A stretch of 47,238 nucleotides of DNA from the NCBI GenBank assembly GCA_944383695.1, contig CALWQP010000022.1, positions 1-47,238 on the forward strand, read 5' to 3'. Made by a program: the position numbers and the translations under genes. Origin of the DNA: an uncultured Mediterraneibacter sp. GTDB taxonomy: Bacteria > Bacillota > Clostridia > Lachnospirales > Lachnospiraceae. Positions 1 to 8,382 of this stretch are shown in pieces. Position 1 is the stretch's first letter; each line of letters opens with the position of its first letter. The notes below the pieces were generated by a model. It worked only from the letters and a program-made list of their open reading frames with translations, searched no databases and had not been told where the DNA came from.

Positions 1-56
1 CCACAGTTGCAGGTCACTGTTGCCTGATGATATTCCGGATGGATTCCTTCGCGCAT
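1..56 (-). CDS. rpmE: 50S ribosomal protein L31, 5' part only
   Basis: The first 18 codons are in the window and the rest lies beyond base 1. The translation begins MREGIHPEYHQATVTCNCG, which is the N-terminus of ribosomal protein L31. The Cys-x-Cys pair at residues 16 and 18 is half of the zinc site of the C+ (zinc-binding) type. A good ribosome binding site (GAGAGGTGA) sits just before the ATG. It follows rho on the same strand, the usual rho-rpmE order in Clostridia. Confidence 0.9.
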   Translation of the reverse strand, partial: MREGIHPEYHQATVTCNC

Positions 57-145
57 GATTTTCACCTCTCTATTTTAAAATACTCTTATAGTCTCTAAAC
101 AGCTTTCTAATTGTAGCATAAGATACGTTCTTTTGCAACTCTTTT

Positions 146-1495
146 TTAGATAAACTTCTGACGGATGACCTGATGCACCAGCTCTGCATTTGTTTTGGTG
201 CGCGTAAACATATTCAGGAGGTTGTCCACCGCCTCTTCTGACTTCATTCCGTTCATCGCGCGGCGCATGATGTAGATTGCCTCCTGCTCATCCTTATTTA
301 AGAGCAGGTCCTCGCGCCGCGTGCCGGATTTCGGGATGTCGATGGCCGGAAACACTCTCTTCTCCTGGAGCTTCCGGTCCAGAATGAGCTCCATGTTTCC
401 GGTTCCTTTGAATTCCTCGTACACCACGTCGTCCATTTTGCTCCCAGTGTCTACAAGAGCGGTGGCAAGGATGGTCAGGCTGCCTCCCTCTCTCATGTTT
501 CTCGCCGCTCCAAAGAACCGCTTCGGGCTGTAAAGCGCCGCCGGGTCAAGACCGCCGGACAGAGTCCTTCCCGAAGGCGGGACGATCAGGTTGTAAGCCC
601 GGGAAAGCCTGGTGATGCTGTCCAGGAGTATCATGACGTCTTTTCCGTGCTCTACCAGGCGTTTTGCCCTGGAGATCACCATCTCGGACACCCTTTTATG
701 ATGCTCCGGGAGCTCGTCAAAGGTAGAGTGTATCACTTCCACGTTCGGGCCTGAGATTGCTTCTTTGATATCTGTTACCTCCTCCGGTCTCTCATCGATC
801 AGAAGGATGAGCAGATGCATGTGGGGCTCCGCCTTCTGCACGGAGAGCGCCACTTCCTTTAAAAGCGTCGTCTTACCTGCCTTGGGCGGTGAGACGATCA
901 TTCCCCTCTGCCCTTTTCCGATGGGAGATACCATGTCCATTATGCGCATAGCCGTGCTGCTTCCCGGAGTCTCCAGACGTATCCTCTGATTCGGGAAGAT
1001 GGGGGTAAGGTCCTCAAAATTCTTCCTCTTCATGGCTTCTGCGGGGCGCAGGCCGTTGATCGTAGACACGTAGAGAAGGGCACTGAATTTCTCACCCTGA
1101 GTCTTGACCCTTGTATTCCCGGTAAGGATATCCCCTGTCCTCAAACCGAACCTGCGTATCTGCGCCGGGGACACATAGACGTCATTCTCTCCCGGGAGAT
1201 AATTGTCGCTGCGAATAAACCCGAACCCATCCTGCATGACCTCCAAAATACCGTTTGCACTATTTCCGCTGTCAAGCTGCTCGATATCTGTCTCTGCTTT
1301 CTTCTCTTTCATCTCTTCCCTTACTTCTTCCCTTGCCTCGGTCGCAGCCTCCTCCTGGGCTTCTTTCTCGTCAAGGGCGAGCATGGCATCGATCAGTTCG
1401 CTTTTCTTCAGCGTGGAGACCCCTCTCATCTTTCTTGCCTTTGCAAGTTCCTTCAGCGTTGTCAGCGGAAGCGATTCATACTTTTCTCTCGTCAT
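146..1495 (-). CDS. rho: Transcription termination factor Rho
   Basis: Hexameric RNA-dependent ATPase that ends transcription of untranslated RNA. 449 residues. The order is a Rho_N/SAP-like helical domain (about 1-40), an acidic Glu/Lys-rich linker (about 42-75), a cold-shock-like RNA-binding fold ([20 protein letters not shown], about 90-109), then the RecA-type motor with Walker A PPKAGKTT (about 203-210), the motif [11 protein letters not shown] and Walker [18 protein letters not shown] start it at the ATG at 1495, because AAAGGAAAGGAAT precedes it and [20 protein letters not shown] is the family N-terminus; the frame stays open upstream but that part has no Rho similarity. Its leader is about 115 nt from the predicted promoter, long enough to allow autoregulation. 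Confidence 0.97.
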   Translation of the reverse strand: MTREKYESLPLTTLKELAKARKMRGVSTLKKSELIDAMLALDEKEAQEEAATEAREEVREEMKEKKAETDIEQLDSGNSANGILEVMQDGFGFIRSDNYLPGENDVYVSPAQIRRFGLRTGDILTGNTRVKTQGEKFSALLYVSTINGLRPAEAMKRKNFEDLTPIFPNQRIRLETPGSSTAMRIMDMVSPIGKGQRGMIVSPPKAGKTTLLKEVALSVQKAEPHMHLLILLIDERPEEVTDIKEAISGPNVEVIHSTFDELPEHHKRVSEMVISRAKRLVEHGKDVMILLDSITRLSRAYNLIVPPSGRTLSGGLDPAALYSPKRFFGAARNMREGGSLTILATALVDTGSKMDDVVYEEFKGTGNMELILDRKLQEKRVFPAIDIPKSGTRREDLLLNKDEQEAIYIMRRAMNGMKSEEAVDNLLNMFTRTKTNAELVHQVIRQKFI

Positions 1496-1619
1496 ATTCC
1501 TTTCCTTTCTATAAAAAATAAAATAAAAATAATCTCTGATAATTTTTATGATACTAAATGCTTCGGGAATTTTCGTCTGAATTGACATAAAATCGATAAA
1601 GTGCATTAAATATGCAACT

Positions 1620-1648
1620 ATTATACATTTCACACCCGCCCTTGTCAA
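1620..1648 (-). promoter_or_regulatory. rho promoter
   Basis: Read on the minus strand, TTGACA (1643-1648) and TATAAT (1620-1625) are separated by exactly 17 bp, a perfect sigma-70-type promoter facing rho. Its -35 hexamer overlaps the -35 of the divergent malic enzyme promoter. Confidence 0.8.
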
Positions 1649-1671
1649 GTCAGGGTCGAAAGTGATATGAT
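1642..1671 (+). promoter_or_regulatory. Malic enzyme operon promoter
   Basis: TTGTCA (1642-1647), an 18-bp spacer and TATGAT (1666-1671) point toward the malic enzyme gene. The -35 lies on top of the rho -35 on the other strand, since TTGTCAA reads TTGACAA in reverse, so the two polymerases may compete. Confidence 0.55.
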
Positions 1672-1768
1672 AGTGCCAGTTCCAAGGGACAGACCGCAGG
1701 CTGCAGCGCCCGCGCATCTGAATGAACAGGAATCCAGTAAATACCAGAGAACGAGAGAGGTAATCAAT

Positions 1769-2923
1769 ATGTCAAACAACAGTGAAAAAGCCCTGAAAAT
1801 GCATGAGGAGTGGAGCGGCAAGCTGGAGACAACGGCAAAAGCCCATGTCAATACCCGGGAGGATCTGGCAATCGCCTACACCCCCGGCGTTGCAGAGCCG
1901 TGCAAAGTAATCGCAGAAAATCCGGAAGCTGCTTACAAATATACCATCAAAGCAAACACGGTTGCCGTCGTGTCAGACGGAAGCGCTGTCCTTGGGCTTG
2001 GCAATATCGGCGCCCTGGCGGCCATGCCTGTCATGGAAGGAAAAGCAGTCCTCTTCAAGGAGTTCGGCGGCGTCAACGCAGTTCCGATATGTCTTGACAC
2101 GCAGGACACGGAAGAGATCATCCGCACAGTCGTCAATATCGCTCCTGCTTTTGGGGGGATCAACCTGGAAGACATTTCCGCTCCGAGATGCTTTGAGATC
2201 GAGACACGTTTAAAAGAGCTGCTCAATATCCCCGTATTCCACGATGACCAGCATGGAACTGCTGTTGTAGTGCTGGCAGGCATTATCAACGCCCTGAAAG
2301 TGACAGGCAAGAAGAAGGAAGACTGCCGGGTCGTGATAAACGGCGCCGGAAGCGCGGGCATCGCCATCACGAAGCTCCTGCTCACTTACGGATTCTCTCA
2401 TATAATAATATGTGACAGCAAAGGCATTGTCTCAAGATCCGCAGAGAACCTGAGCCCTGTCAAGGAAGAGATCGCCCGGGTCACCAATCAGGAAGACCTG
2501 AAAGGGACTCTTGCAGATGCACTGAAAGGCGCAGATATCTTTGTCGGTGTATCCGCCCCGGGTGTTGTCACAGGCGAGATGGTTTCTTCCATGAATACAG
2601 ATGCCATCCTCTTTGCCCTGTCCAACCCGGTGCCGGAGATCATGCCGGACCTGGCGAAGGCGGCCGGAGCCAGAGTAGTAGGGACCGGACGTTCTGACTT
2701 CCCAAACCAGGTCAACAACGTAGTCGCATTCCCCGGTATCTTCAAAGGAGCGCTGGAGGGCCGCGCGTCCCAGATCACGGAGGAGATGAAGCTGGCAGCC
2801 GCGGAAGCCATCGCAGGCCTTGTATCTGACGACGAGCTGAATGAGGACAACATCCTTCCCCAGCCCTTTGACCCGCGTGTCGCTGACAGGGTCAGCCAGG
2901 CTGTAAAGGATCTGATCCGTTGA
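1769..2923 (+). CDS. NAD(P)-dependent malic enzyme (malate to pyruvate)
   Basis: Oxidative decarboxylation of malate to pyruvate and CO2 in the cytoplasm. 384 residues, the short bacterial type without a phosphotransacetylase-like extension. Visible landmarks are AYTPGVAEPCK near the N-terminus (malic N domain), FHDDQHGTAVVVLAG (metal and substrate site) and INGAGSAGIAITKLL (Rossmann dinucleotide site). I start at the ATG at 1769, 8 nt after AGAGAGG; the longer open frame from 1667 covers promoter sequence. It is first in an operon: its TGA overlaps the next gene's TTG start. Cofactor preference cannot be read from the sequence. Confidence 0.92.
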   Translation: MSNNSEKALKMHEEWSGKLETTAKAHVNTREDLAIAYTPGVAEPCKVIAENPEAAYKYTIKANTVAVVSDGSAVLGLGNIGALAAMPVMEGKAVLFKEFGGVNAVPICLDTQDTEEIIRTVVNIAPAFGGINLEDISAPRCFEIETRLKELLNIPVFHDDQHGTAVVVLAGIINALKVTGKKKEDCRVVINGAGSAGIAITKLLLTYGFSHIIICDSKGIVSRSAENLSPVKEEIARVTNQEDLKGTLADALKGADIFVGVSAPGVVTGEMVSSMNTDAILFALSNPVPEIMPDLAKAAGARVVGTGRSDFPNQVNNVVAFPGIFKGALEGRASQITEEMKLAAAEAIAGLVSDDELNEDNILPQPFDPRVADRVSQAVKDLIR

Positions 2924-3861
2924 CACAGTCACAGCAAAACCGCTGGGGCGGGAGGCGTTACTATTCCCTAGACTCCTGCCTCCGGGAGGCATTCGGAGAA
3001 AAAGTATACAAGATTACCCTGAATGGAGGGATGTCCTGTCCCAACCGGGACGGACAGCTCGGAACAGGCGGATGCATCTTCTGCAGCTCGATGGGCTCCG
3101 GCGATTTTGCCGGGGACGCCGCTCTCTCCATTCCGGAACAGCTCGCCCGCGGCAAAAAGGAACTTCCGGAAAAGCGTCCGGTGCATTCTTATATTGCTTA
3201 TTTTCAGGCATTTACCAACACATATGCCCCGGTCAGCTATCTGGAGAAAATCTTTATGGAGGCCATACAGGACCCGGATGTCAAAGTGCTTTCCATCGCG
3301 ACTCGTCCTGACTGTCTGGCCGGGGATGTCCTGGAACTGCTTGAACGGCTGAACCGCATCAAGCCTGTGTGGGTAGAATTGGGGCTTCAGACTGTCCATG
3401 AGGAAAGCGCCCGCTTTATACGGCGGGGGTATAGACTGGAGACATTTGACAAGGCAGTCTCCGGGCTGCGCAGGATCGGCGTTACGGTGATCGTCCATGT
3501 CATCCTCTTCCTTCCCGGAGAGACGGAAGAGATGATGCTTGAGACAGTTGGTTATCTGAACCGCCGGGATATCCAGGGGATCAAGCTCCAGCTCTTACAT
3601 GTGCTGGTGGGGACGGACCTGGCCGGTTTTTACCGGGACCACCCGTTCCATGTTCCTGACATGGAAGAATACATCCGGGTCCTCGGGAGATGCATCTCTC
3701 ATCTGAGACCGGACATGGTAATCCACAGACTGACCGGAGACGGGCCAAAAGACCTTCTTATCGCTCCGCTCTGGACAGGCGCCAAACGCACCGTGCTGAA
3801 CCGGATGCACCAGTATTTAAAAGAAAATGATATATGGCAGGGAAAGGAGTATCATGGCTGA
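2920..3861 (+). CDS. Radical SAM protein, YhcC/TIGR01212 family
   Basis: 313 residues. Shows the family signature NGGMSCPNRDG, then GTGGCIFC, giving three cysteines in a Cx12Cx2C-like arrangement for a 4Fe-4S cluster and radical SAM chemistry. Later conserved stretches are ATRPDCL, WVELGLQT and IVHVILFLPGET. The family's substrate is not established. The start is a TTG at 2920 that shares bases with the malic enzyme TGA, and AAAGGA lies 9 nt upstream, so translation is probably coupled. The stop overlaps the start of the DUF4364 gene. Confidence 0.88.
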   Translation: MTQSQQNRWGGRRYYSLDSCLREAFGEKVYKITLNGGMSCPNRDGQLGTGGCIFCSSMGSGDFAGDAALSIPEQLARGKKELPEKRPVHSYIAYFQAFTNTYAPVSYLEKIFMEAIQDPDVKVLSIATRPDCLAGDVLELLERLNRIKPVWVELGLQTVHEESARFIRRGYRLETFDKAVSGLRRIGVTVIVHVILFLPGETEEMMLETVGYLNRRDIQGIKLQLLHVLVGTDLAGFYRDHPFHVPDMEEYIRVLGRCISHLRPDMVIHRLTGDGPKDLLIAPLWTGAKRTVLNRMHQYLKENDIWQGKEYHG

Positions 3862-4366
3862 GACATTTACACTTTATAAACTGATCATATTGTACATGCT
3901 GAATAAGGTAGATTTCCCGCTCACCACCTCCCAGATATCGGAGTTCGTGCTGGACAAGGGATACACCTCGTACTTTAAACTCCAGGAAGCGCTTTCCGAG
4001 CTGACAGAGTCCGAGCTGATACAGACGGAGACCACCCACAACCGGACATTATACCATCTGACCGGGAATGGAGCCGAAACGATCAGCTATTTCAGCAATA
4101 AGATTTCTTCTGCCATCCGCAAAGATATCGATGAATTTCTGAAGGAAAAGCAGTATGACTTAAAAGAAGAGGTGTCTGTCAAATCAGACTATTACCTCAA
4201 TACAAAGAAAGAATATGAAGTACGGTGTCAGATCGTAGAAAACGGCTCCAGCCTCATCGACCTGAAACTTACAGTTCCGACCGAAACAGAGGCGGAAGCC
4301 ATTGCGAACCGCTGGGATCTGAACAGCCAGCAGATTTATGCCCTGCTGCTCTCCAAGCTTCTGTGA
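3854..4366 (+). CDS. DUF4364 family protein (probable winged-helix)
   Basis: 170 residues. The N-terminal part (TLYKLIILYMLNKVDFPLTT) has the helix pattern of a winged-helix DNA-binding domain, as in DUF4364 proteins found almost only in Clostridia. The C-terminal half is a beta-rich domain with no catalytic motif I recognise. I choose the ATG at 3854, preceded by GGAAAGGAGT; it overlaps the last codons of the radical SAM gene. Last gene of the malic enzyme operon. Function unknown; a transcription regulator is an inference. Confidence 0.8.
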   Translation: MAETFTLYKLIILYMLNKVDFPLTTSQISEFVLDKGYTSYFKLQEALSELTESELIQTETTHNRTLYHLTGNGAETISYFSNKISSAIRKDIDEFLKEKQYDLKEEVSVKSDYYLNTKKEYEVRCQIVENGSSLIDLKLTVPTETEAEAIANRWDLNSQQIYALLLSKLL

Positions 4367-4443
4367 GAGCAGCCCTGGCTTGTCCGCCCGCACCTGCTGC
4401 GGACCAGATCCGGGGAAGAGCAGCATTTTATCGCTGCGGCATT

Positions 4444-5772
4444 TTATTCTTCACTGTCCATTCCCCGGATTTTTTCCAGATACTCTTTGATCGTTTTTTC
4501 ATAGCCAAGACCGCCGGGTTCATAGAACCTGGCGTTTTTTATTTCATCCGGGAGATACTGCTGGTCCACATAATGCCCCGGATAATCGTGGGCGTACTTA
4601 TACCCGATTCCACGTCCCAGCTTCTGCGCTCCTTTATAATGCGAGTCTCTCAGATGAGACGGCACTGTGGTCTGGTACTGCCGGACCGACTGGTTTGCCG
4701 CGGTGATCGCGTTCACTGCGGAATTGCTCTTCGGCGCACACGCCACATAGGACACTGCCTGGGCCAGGATGATCTGGGATTCGGGCATTCCGATGCGCTC
4801 CACTGCCTGAGCCGCTGACACTGCCACTGTCAGCGCCATGGGGTCCGCATTCCCCACATCCTCTGAAGCACAGATCATAATGCGCCTGGCGATGAACTTC
4901 ACATCTTCTCCCGCGTAGAGCATCTTCGCCAGATAGTAGACTGCCGCGTCCGGGTCAGAACCTCTCATGCTCTTGATAAATGCAGAGATGATATCGTAAT
5001 GGTTATCCCCGCGCTTATCATAATTCACAGCTCGTTTCTGGATACATTCTGATGCCACCTCCAACGTAATATGGATGATACCGTCTTCGCTCCGCTCCGT
5101 GGTCAGCACACCGAGCTCTATAGCATTCAGCGCGCTCCTTGCGTCCCCGCCTGACAGGTCCGCCAGAAATTCCAGCGCGTCCTCGTCGATTTCCGCGCGG
5201 AAGCTGCCCATTCCCTTTTCCGTATCATTCACCGCCCGCAGCAGAAGAGTCCTGATATCCTCTTTCTCCAGCGGCTTCAGCTCAAAGATACTGGACCGGG
5301 AAAGGAGCGCTCCATTTACTTCAAAATAAGGATTCTCCGTTGTCGCTCCGATCAGTATCACTGTGCCGTCTTCCACGAACGGAAGGAGGTAGTCCTGCTG
5401 CCCTTTGTTGAACCTGTGTATCTCATCTATGAACAGGATCGTCTTCTTTCCGTACATCCCCTGGAGTTCCTTGGCCTGGCGTACCACTTCCTCCATATCC
5501 TTCTTGCCCGCCACCGTGGCGTTTATCTGCCTGAATTCCGCGCTGGTCGTGTTGGCGATGACCTTTGCAAGTGTGGTCTTTCCTGTGCCCGGCGGTCCGT
5601 AAAAAATAACGGAACTTAGTTTGTCCGCCCTGATCGCGCGGTAGAGGAGCTTGTCCCTGCCGATGATATGCTGCTGTCCCACGACCTCGTCAAGTACTGT
5701 GGGACGCATCCTTGAGGCGAGAGGCGATTCTTTCTCCTGCTCTTTCTCCCGCATATAATCAAATAAATCCAT
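4444..5772 (-). CDS. rarA: Replication-associated recombination protein A (AAA+ ATPase)
   Basis: 442 residues, full length for RarA/MgsA, which acts at stalled replication forks. Walker A is GPPGTGKTTLAK (about residue 59), Walker B is LFIDEIHRF, and sensor GATTENPYFEV follows. The C-terminal MgsA domain includes IMICASEDVGNADP and LRDSHYKGAQKLGRG. It follows tcdA by 10 bp, so the two are probably co-transcribed. It converges on the DUF4364 gene; the 77 bp between them hold a short GC-rich hairpin with no clear T-tract. Confidence 0.95.
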   Translation of the reverse strand: MDLFDYMREKEQEKESPLASRMRPTVLDEVVGQQHIIGRDKLLYRAIRADKLSSVIFYGPPGTGKTTLAKVIANTTSAEFRQINATVAGKKDMEEVVRQAKELQGMYGKKTILFIDEIHRFNKGQQDYLLPFVEDGTVILIGATTENPYFEVNGALLSRSSIFELKPLEKEDIRTLLLRAVNDTEKGMGSFRAEIDEDALEFLADLSGGDARSALNAIELGVLTTERSEDGIIHITLEVASECIQKRAVNYDKRGDNHYDIISAFIKSMRGSDPDAAVYYLAKMLYAGEDVKFIARRIMICASEDVGNADPMALTVAVSAAQAVERIGMPESQIILAQAVSYVACAPKSNSAVNAITAANQSVRQYQTTVPSHLRDSHYKGAQKLGRGIGYKYAHDYPGHYVDQQYLPDEIKNARFYEPGGLGYEKTIKEYLEKIRGMDSEE

Positions 5773-5782
5773 TATTTCCTCC

Positions 5783-6505
5783 TTATACTCCTGCCAGCTC
5801 CCGGATCACTTCCCCCGCGAGCAAAAGCCCTGCCGTGGGAGGCACGAATGAAATGCTTCCCGGCACTGCTCTTCTCGCCCCGGTATCCTCCCCTGTAGTC
5901 CGTCCCTCTGTGGAAATGGGTTTTTCCTCTGAATACAGCACCTTTAAGTGGGTGATCCCCCGGGTTTTCAACTCTTTCCGCATGACCCGGCACAGCGGGC
6001 ACACTCTGGTCTCTGAAATATCAGCGACCCGGAACAGTTCCGGATGCAGCTTATTTCCTGTTCCCATGCTGCTGATGATGGGAATCCCTCTTTTGTCCGC
6101 CAGCCCTGCAAGAGCAATCTTCGCGCTCACTGTGTCAATGGCGTCTATGATATAATCCGGCTCCCCCGCCTGCTCAAACAGCGTGTCCAGATTATCCGGC
6201 AGAACGAACATCTCGTACGTCTCCACTTGTATCTCCGGGCAGATATCCCGGATCCGCTCTTTCATGAGCGCTGTCTTATACTGCCCTATCGTGCTGTGGT
6301 ACGCGATAGACTGGCGGTTGATGTTCGTGACCGACACTCTGTCATTGTCAATGAGGGTCAGCTTTCCCACGCCGCTCCGAGCCAGCGCCTCGATGCAGTG
6401 GGAGCCCACGCCGCCCACACCGAATACCATCACTGACGCATTTTTTAATCTCTCCACTGCCTCCTCACCGATCAGCAGTTCTGTCCTTGAATATTCATTT
6501 ATCAT
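5783..6505 (-). CDS. tcdA: tRNA threonylcarbamoyladenosine dehydratase
   Basis: E1-like ATP-dependent enzyme that cyclises t6A37 in tRNA to ct6A. 240 residues. The nucleotide-binding motif VFGVGGVGSHCIEALARSG is at about residues 31-49, followed by LTLIDNDRVSVTNINRQ. A cysteine-containing segment, RVCPLCRVMRKELK, and the C-terminal GSISFVPPTAGLLLAGEVI match the TcdA/CsdL branch rather than ThiF or MoeB. It lies between the deacetylase gene and rarA on the same strand. Confidence 0.92.
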   Translation of the reverse strand: MINEYSRTELLIGEEAVERLKNASVMVFGVGGVGSHCIEALARSGVGKLTLIDNDRVSVTNINRQSIAYHSTIGQYKTALMKERIRDICPEIQVETYEMFVLPDNLDTLFEQAGEPDYIIDAIDTVSAKIALAGLADKRGIPIISSMGTGNKLHPELFRVADISETRVCPLCRVMRKELKTRGITHLKVLYSEEKPISTEGRTTGEDTGARRAVPGSISFVPPTAGLLLAGEVIRELAGV

Positions 6506-6542
6506 CCGTTTTCTCCCTGTTGTTTTCTTACCGCTTCTTCTG

Positions 6543-7253
6543 TTATTTCATAAGGAGCTGGTCTGCTGTGACAAACTCATAGCCCCTCTCCTGAAGCGCA
6601 TCTATGATCTGAAGCGCCGCCTCCACAGAGGTGCCGTAACAGTCGTGCATGAGAATGATATCATTTTCTTTTGTATCCGTCACTACCTTTCTCACGATCT
6701 CCTGCGTATTTTTCGTCACCCAGTCCCTGGAATCCACGGTCCATTTCACATACAGCTTATCCAGCTCTTCCAGCCCCTGCGGGAACTCCCCAAAGGGCGG
6801 GCGTACCAGCATGGGCTCTTCCCCTGTGATATCCCTGACCAGGCGGTCGGTCATCTGCAGCTCCCTGTGGGCGTCCTCCGCGCTCATATTCGAAAGGTCT
6901 GCATGATGGTAGGTATGATTTCCGATCAGATGCCCTTCCTCGTGCATCCGCCTAATGATCTCCTCGTTTCCGTCTTTCTCGATATTGGCGCCGATAACAA
7001 AAAATGAAGCCTTCACATCCCTTTCCTTCAGTCCGTCTAAAAGAAGGGGCGTGTACTGCGCGTTTGGTCCGTCGTCAAATGTCAGGGCGATCTGCGGCCT
7101 TATACTATCTCGTTCCCGGCTTCCCGCCTCTGTATCCACATGTTCCCACAGGACTGAGACAGGGCACATCATAAATACCGCTGCCAGCGCCAGAGCCTGC
7201 ATCCATCTCTTGATATATTTTTCCGTATCTATCCCTCCGCTCCATGTCCGCAT
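6543..7253 (-). CDS. Polysaccharide deacetylase (NodB domain), exported
   Basis: 236 residues. After a basic, hydrophobic N-terminus (signal or anchor, about residues 15-35), a NodB homology domain carries ALTFDDGPN (catalytic Asp and metal Asp), the metal site GNHTYHHADLS and RPPFGEFP. Likely removes acetyl groups from peptidoglycan or another glycan outside the cell. The start is uncertain: the ATG at 7253 has no good ribosome site, while a strong GGAGCGGAGGG lies just inside the frame with no standard start codon at the right distance. It is followed by tcdA after 37 bp. Confidence 0.85.
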   Translation of the reverse strand: MRTWSGGIDTEKYIKRWMQALALAAVFMMCPVSVLWEHVDTEAGSRERDSIRPQIALTFDDGPNAQYTPLLLDGLKERDVKASFFVIGANIEKDGNEEIIRRMHEEGHLIGNHTYHHADLSNMSAEDAHRELQMTDRLVRDITGEEPMLVRPPFGEFPQGLEELDKLYVKWTVDSRDWVTKNTQEIVRKVVTDTKENDIILMHDCYGTSVEAALQIIDALQERGYEFVTADQLLMK

Positions 7254-7342
7254 ATGGATATAAAATCATTATGATACAGATTATGTAGGCCGCTCTGTCC
7301 ACATTCGCGCTGCGGGAAGAAAGCATGAGCGGCATGGCAGCA

Positions 7343-8188
7343 TCAGGAGTTTCCCTGCATATGGGTCTTCCTATACTCCGACGGCCCGATTCCCTTCTGC
7401 TTCTTAAAGGCCTTGGAAAAGTAAAGGTTGTTGGCAAATCCGACGGAATAGGCGATGGCTGACACCGACAGAGACGTTTCTTTCAACAGATGGCACGCCT
7501 GTTTGATCCTGTATTCTGTCAGATACTCTTTGGGTGATTTCCGCACATAATTCTGAAACGACCGGAAAAGATGGCTGCGGCTTATCCCCACATAGGCGGC
7601 AATATCCTCTACTGTGATCGGATAGGAATAGTTGGTTCCGATATAGCTCTCCGCCTTCTCCACATAAGTAAGCTGTATATCCTTTTCCTGCTCCTCCCGG
7701 TCCGAGTAGTGCATAAATACGGCGAGAAGACTGTAGAGCTGCCCTGCCATCGCCACTGACGCCTCATAGGTATTTCCCTTTACCGCATAAATACGCTCCA
7801 GCCCCTCTCTGATCTCATCCACCGGAATCTTTCCCTTCAGGATGTACGGTGTCTCCCTGCTGAATCCGGTATTTCGGATAATGGACGCCGCGTCCGCCCC
7901 CATAAATCCCGCCCAGGCATACTCCCAAGGCTCTTCTCTGTCTGCACGGTACTCCAGCTCGTCGCCCGGATACAGGATAAACGTATCCCCCGCGGTCAGC
8001 CTGCATGACACTTTTCCATTGGAATAATACCCGCTGCCCGACAAAATATGGTGGATGCAGTAATGATCGCGCACGCCCGGCCCCCACTGGTATTCAGGTT
8101 CGCATTTCTGGTAGCCTACATTGTACACAGAAAGCGAATTCAGCAGATTTTCTCCCATTTTATATGAGTGTTTATATGTGTCCTGCAT
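7343..8188 (-). CDS. AraC-family regulator, probably of galactose genes
   Basis: 281 residues. An N-terminal cupin-like sensor domain (HHILSGSGYYSNGK, LTAGDTFILYPGDE) precedes two C-terminal AraC helix-turn-helix motifs (ITVEDIAAYVGISRSHLFRS and LSVSAIAYSVGFANNLYFSK). Divergent from galK, so it probably responds to a galactose-containing sugar and controls galK-galT; that target is an inference from position. An inverted repeat in the shared upstream region overlaps its own -35, suggesting autoregulation. Confidence 0.9.
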   Translation of the reverse strand: MQDTYKHSYKMGENLLNSLSVYNVGYQKCEPEYQWGPGVRDHYCIHHILSGSGYYSNGKVSCRLTAGDTFILYPGDELEYRADREEPWEYAWAGFMGADAASIIRNTGFSRETPYILKGKIPVDEIREGLERIYAVKGNTYEASVAMAGQLYSLLAVFMHYSDREEQEKDIQLTYVEKAESYIGTNYSYPITVEDIAAYVGISRSHLFRSFQNYVRKSPKEYLTEYRIKQACHLLKETSLSVSAIAYSVGFANNLYFSKAFKKQKGIGPSEYRKTHMQGNS

Positions 8189-8233
8189 GTCTGTCCTCCT
8201 CTTTTGGCTCTTTGCTCCGGCCGCATTACAGTT

Positions 8234-8263
8234 ATTATAGTCTTACAAATGATTTTTGTGCAA
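8234..8263 (-). promoter_or_regulatory. Promoter of the AraC-type regulator
   Basis: Minus-strand TTGCAC (8258-8263), an 18-bp spacer and TATAAT (8234-8239) face the regulator gene. The -35 is contained in one arm of the inverted repeat at 8257-8285. Confidence 0.6.
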
Positions 8264-8285
8264 CATTTTTACATGAATTTGCACA
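8257..8285. promoter_or_regulatory. Inverted repeat, candidate AraC-type operator
   Basis: TGTGCAA (8257-8263) and its exact reverse complement TTGCACA (8279-8285) start 22 bp apart, two helical turns, between the regulator and galK promoters. This arrangement suits an AraC-family dimer. Binding itself is an inference. Confidence 0.5.
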
Positions 8286-8294
8286 TATTTTTTA

Positions 8295-8323
8295 TAGACG
8301 TAAACTGCTTTCTGGTCTATACT
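8295..8323 (+). promoter_or_regulatory. Candidate galK promoter
   Basis: TAGACG (8295-8300), a 17-bp spacer and TATACT (8318-8323). The -35 matches the consensus at only four positions, as expected of an activator-dependent promoter, and the AraC-type repeat lies just upstream. Confidence 0.5.
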
Positions 8324-8382
8324 GAAAATAGATTACGCCGTGAATCAAAAATTTCAATTTTCAAACTGAGGAGGATCATCAG

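Noticed and set aside
1203..1514. Plus-strand open frames opposite rho
   Set aside because: Low-complexity Ser/Leu/Phe translations that mirror the acidic linker of Rho; no ribosome site or homology.
4367..4443. GC-rich stems between the DUF4364 and rarA genes as terminators
   Set aside because: GTCCGC/GCGGAC and GCAGC/GCTGC stems are short and not followed by a T-run, so I do not call a terminator.
6183..7007. 274-codon plus-strand frame opposite tcdA and the deacetylase
   Set aside because: Antisense to two well-supported genes and composed of their reverse codon pattern; no recognisable domain.
7105..7437. Open frame of 110 codons overlapping the deacetylase start
   Set aside because: It overlaps both the AraC-type gene end and the deacetylase in another frame, has no domain and no good ribosome site for its start. 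A frameshift in the deacetylase was considered, but the NodB domain is complete in one frame.
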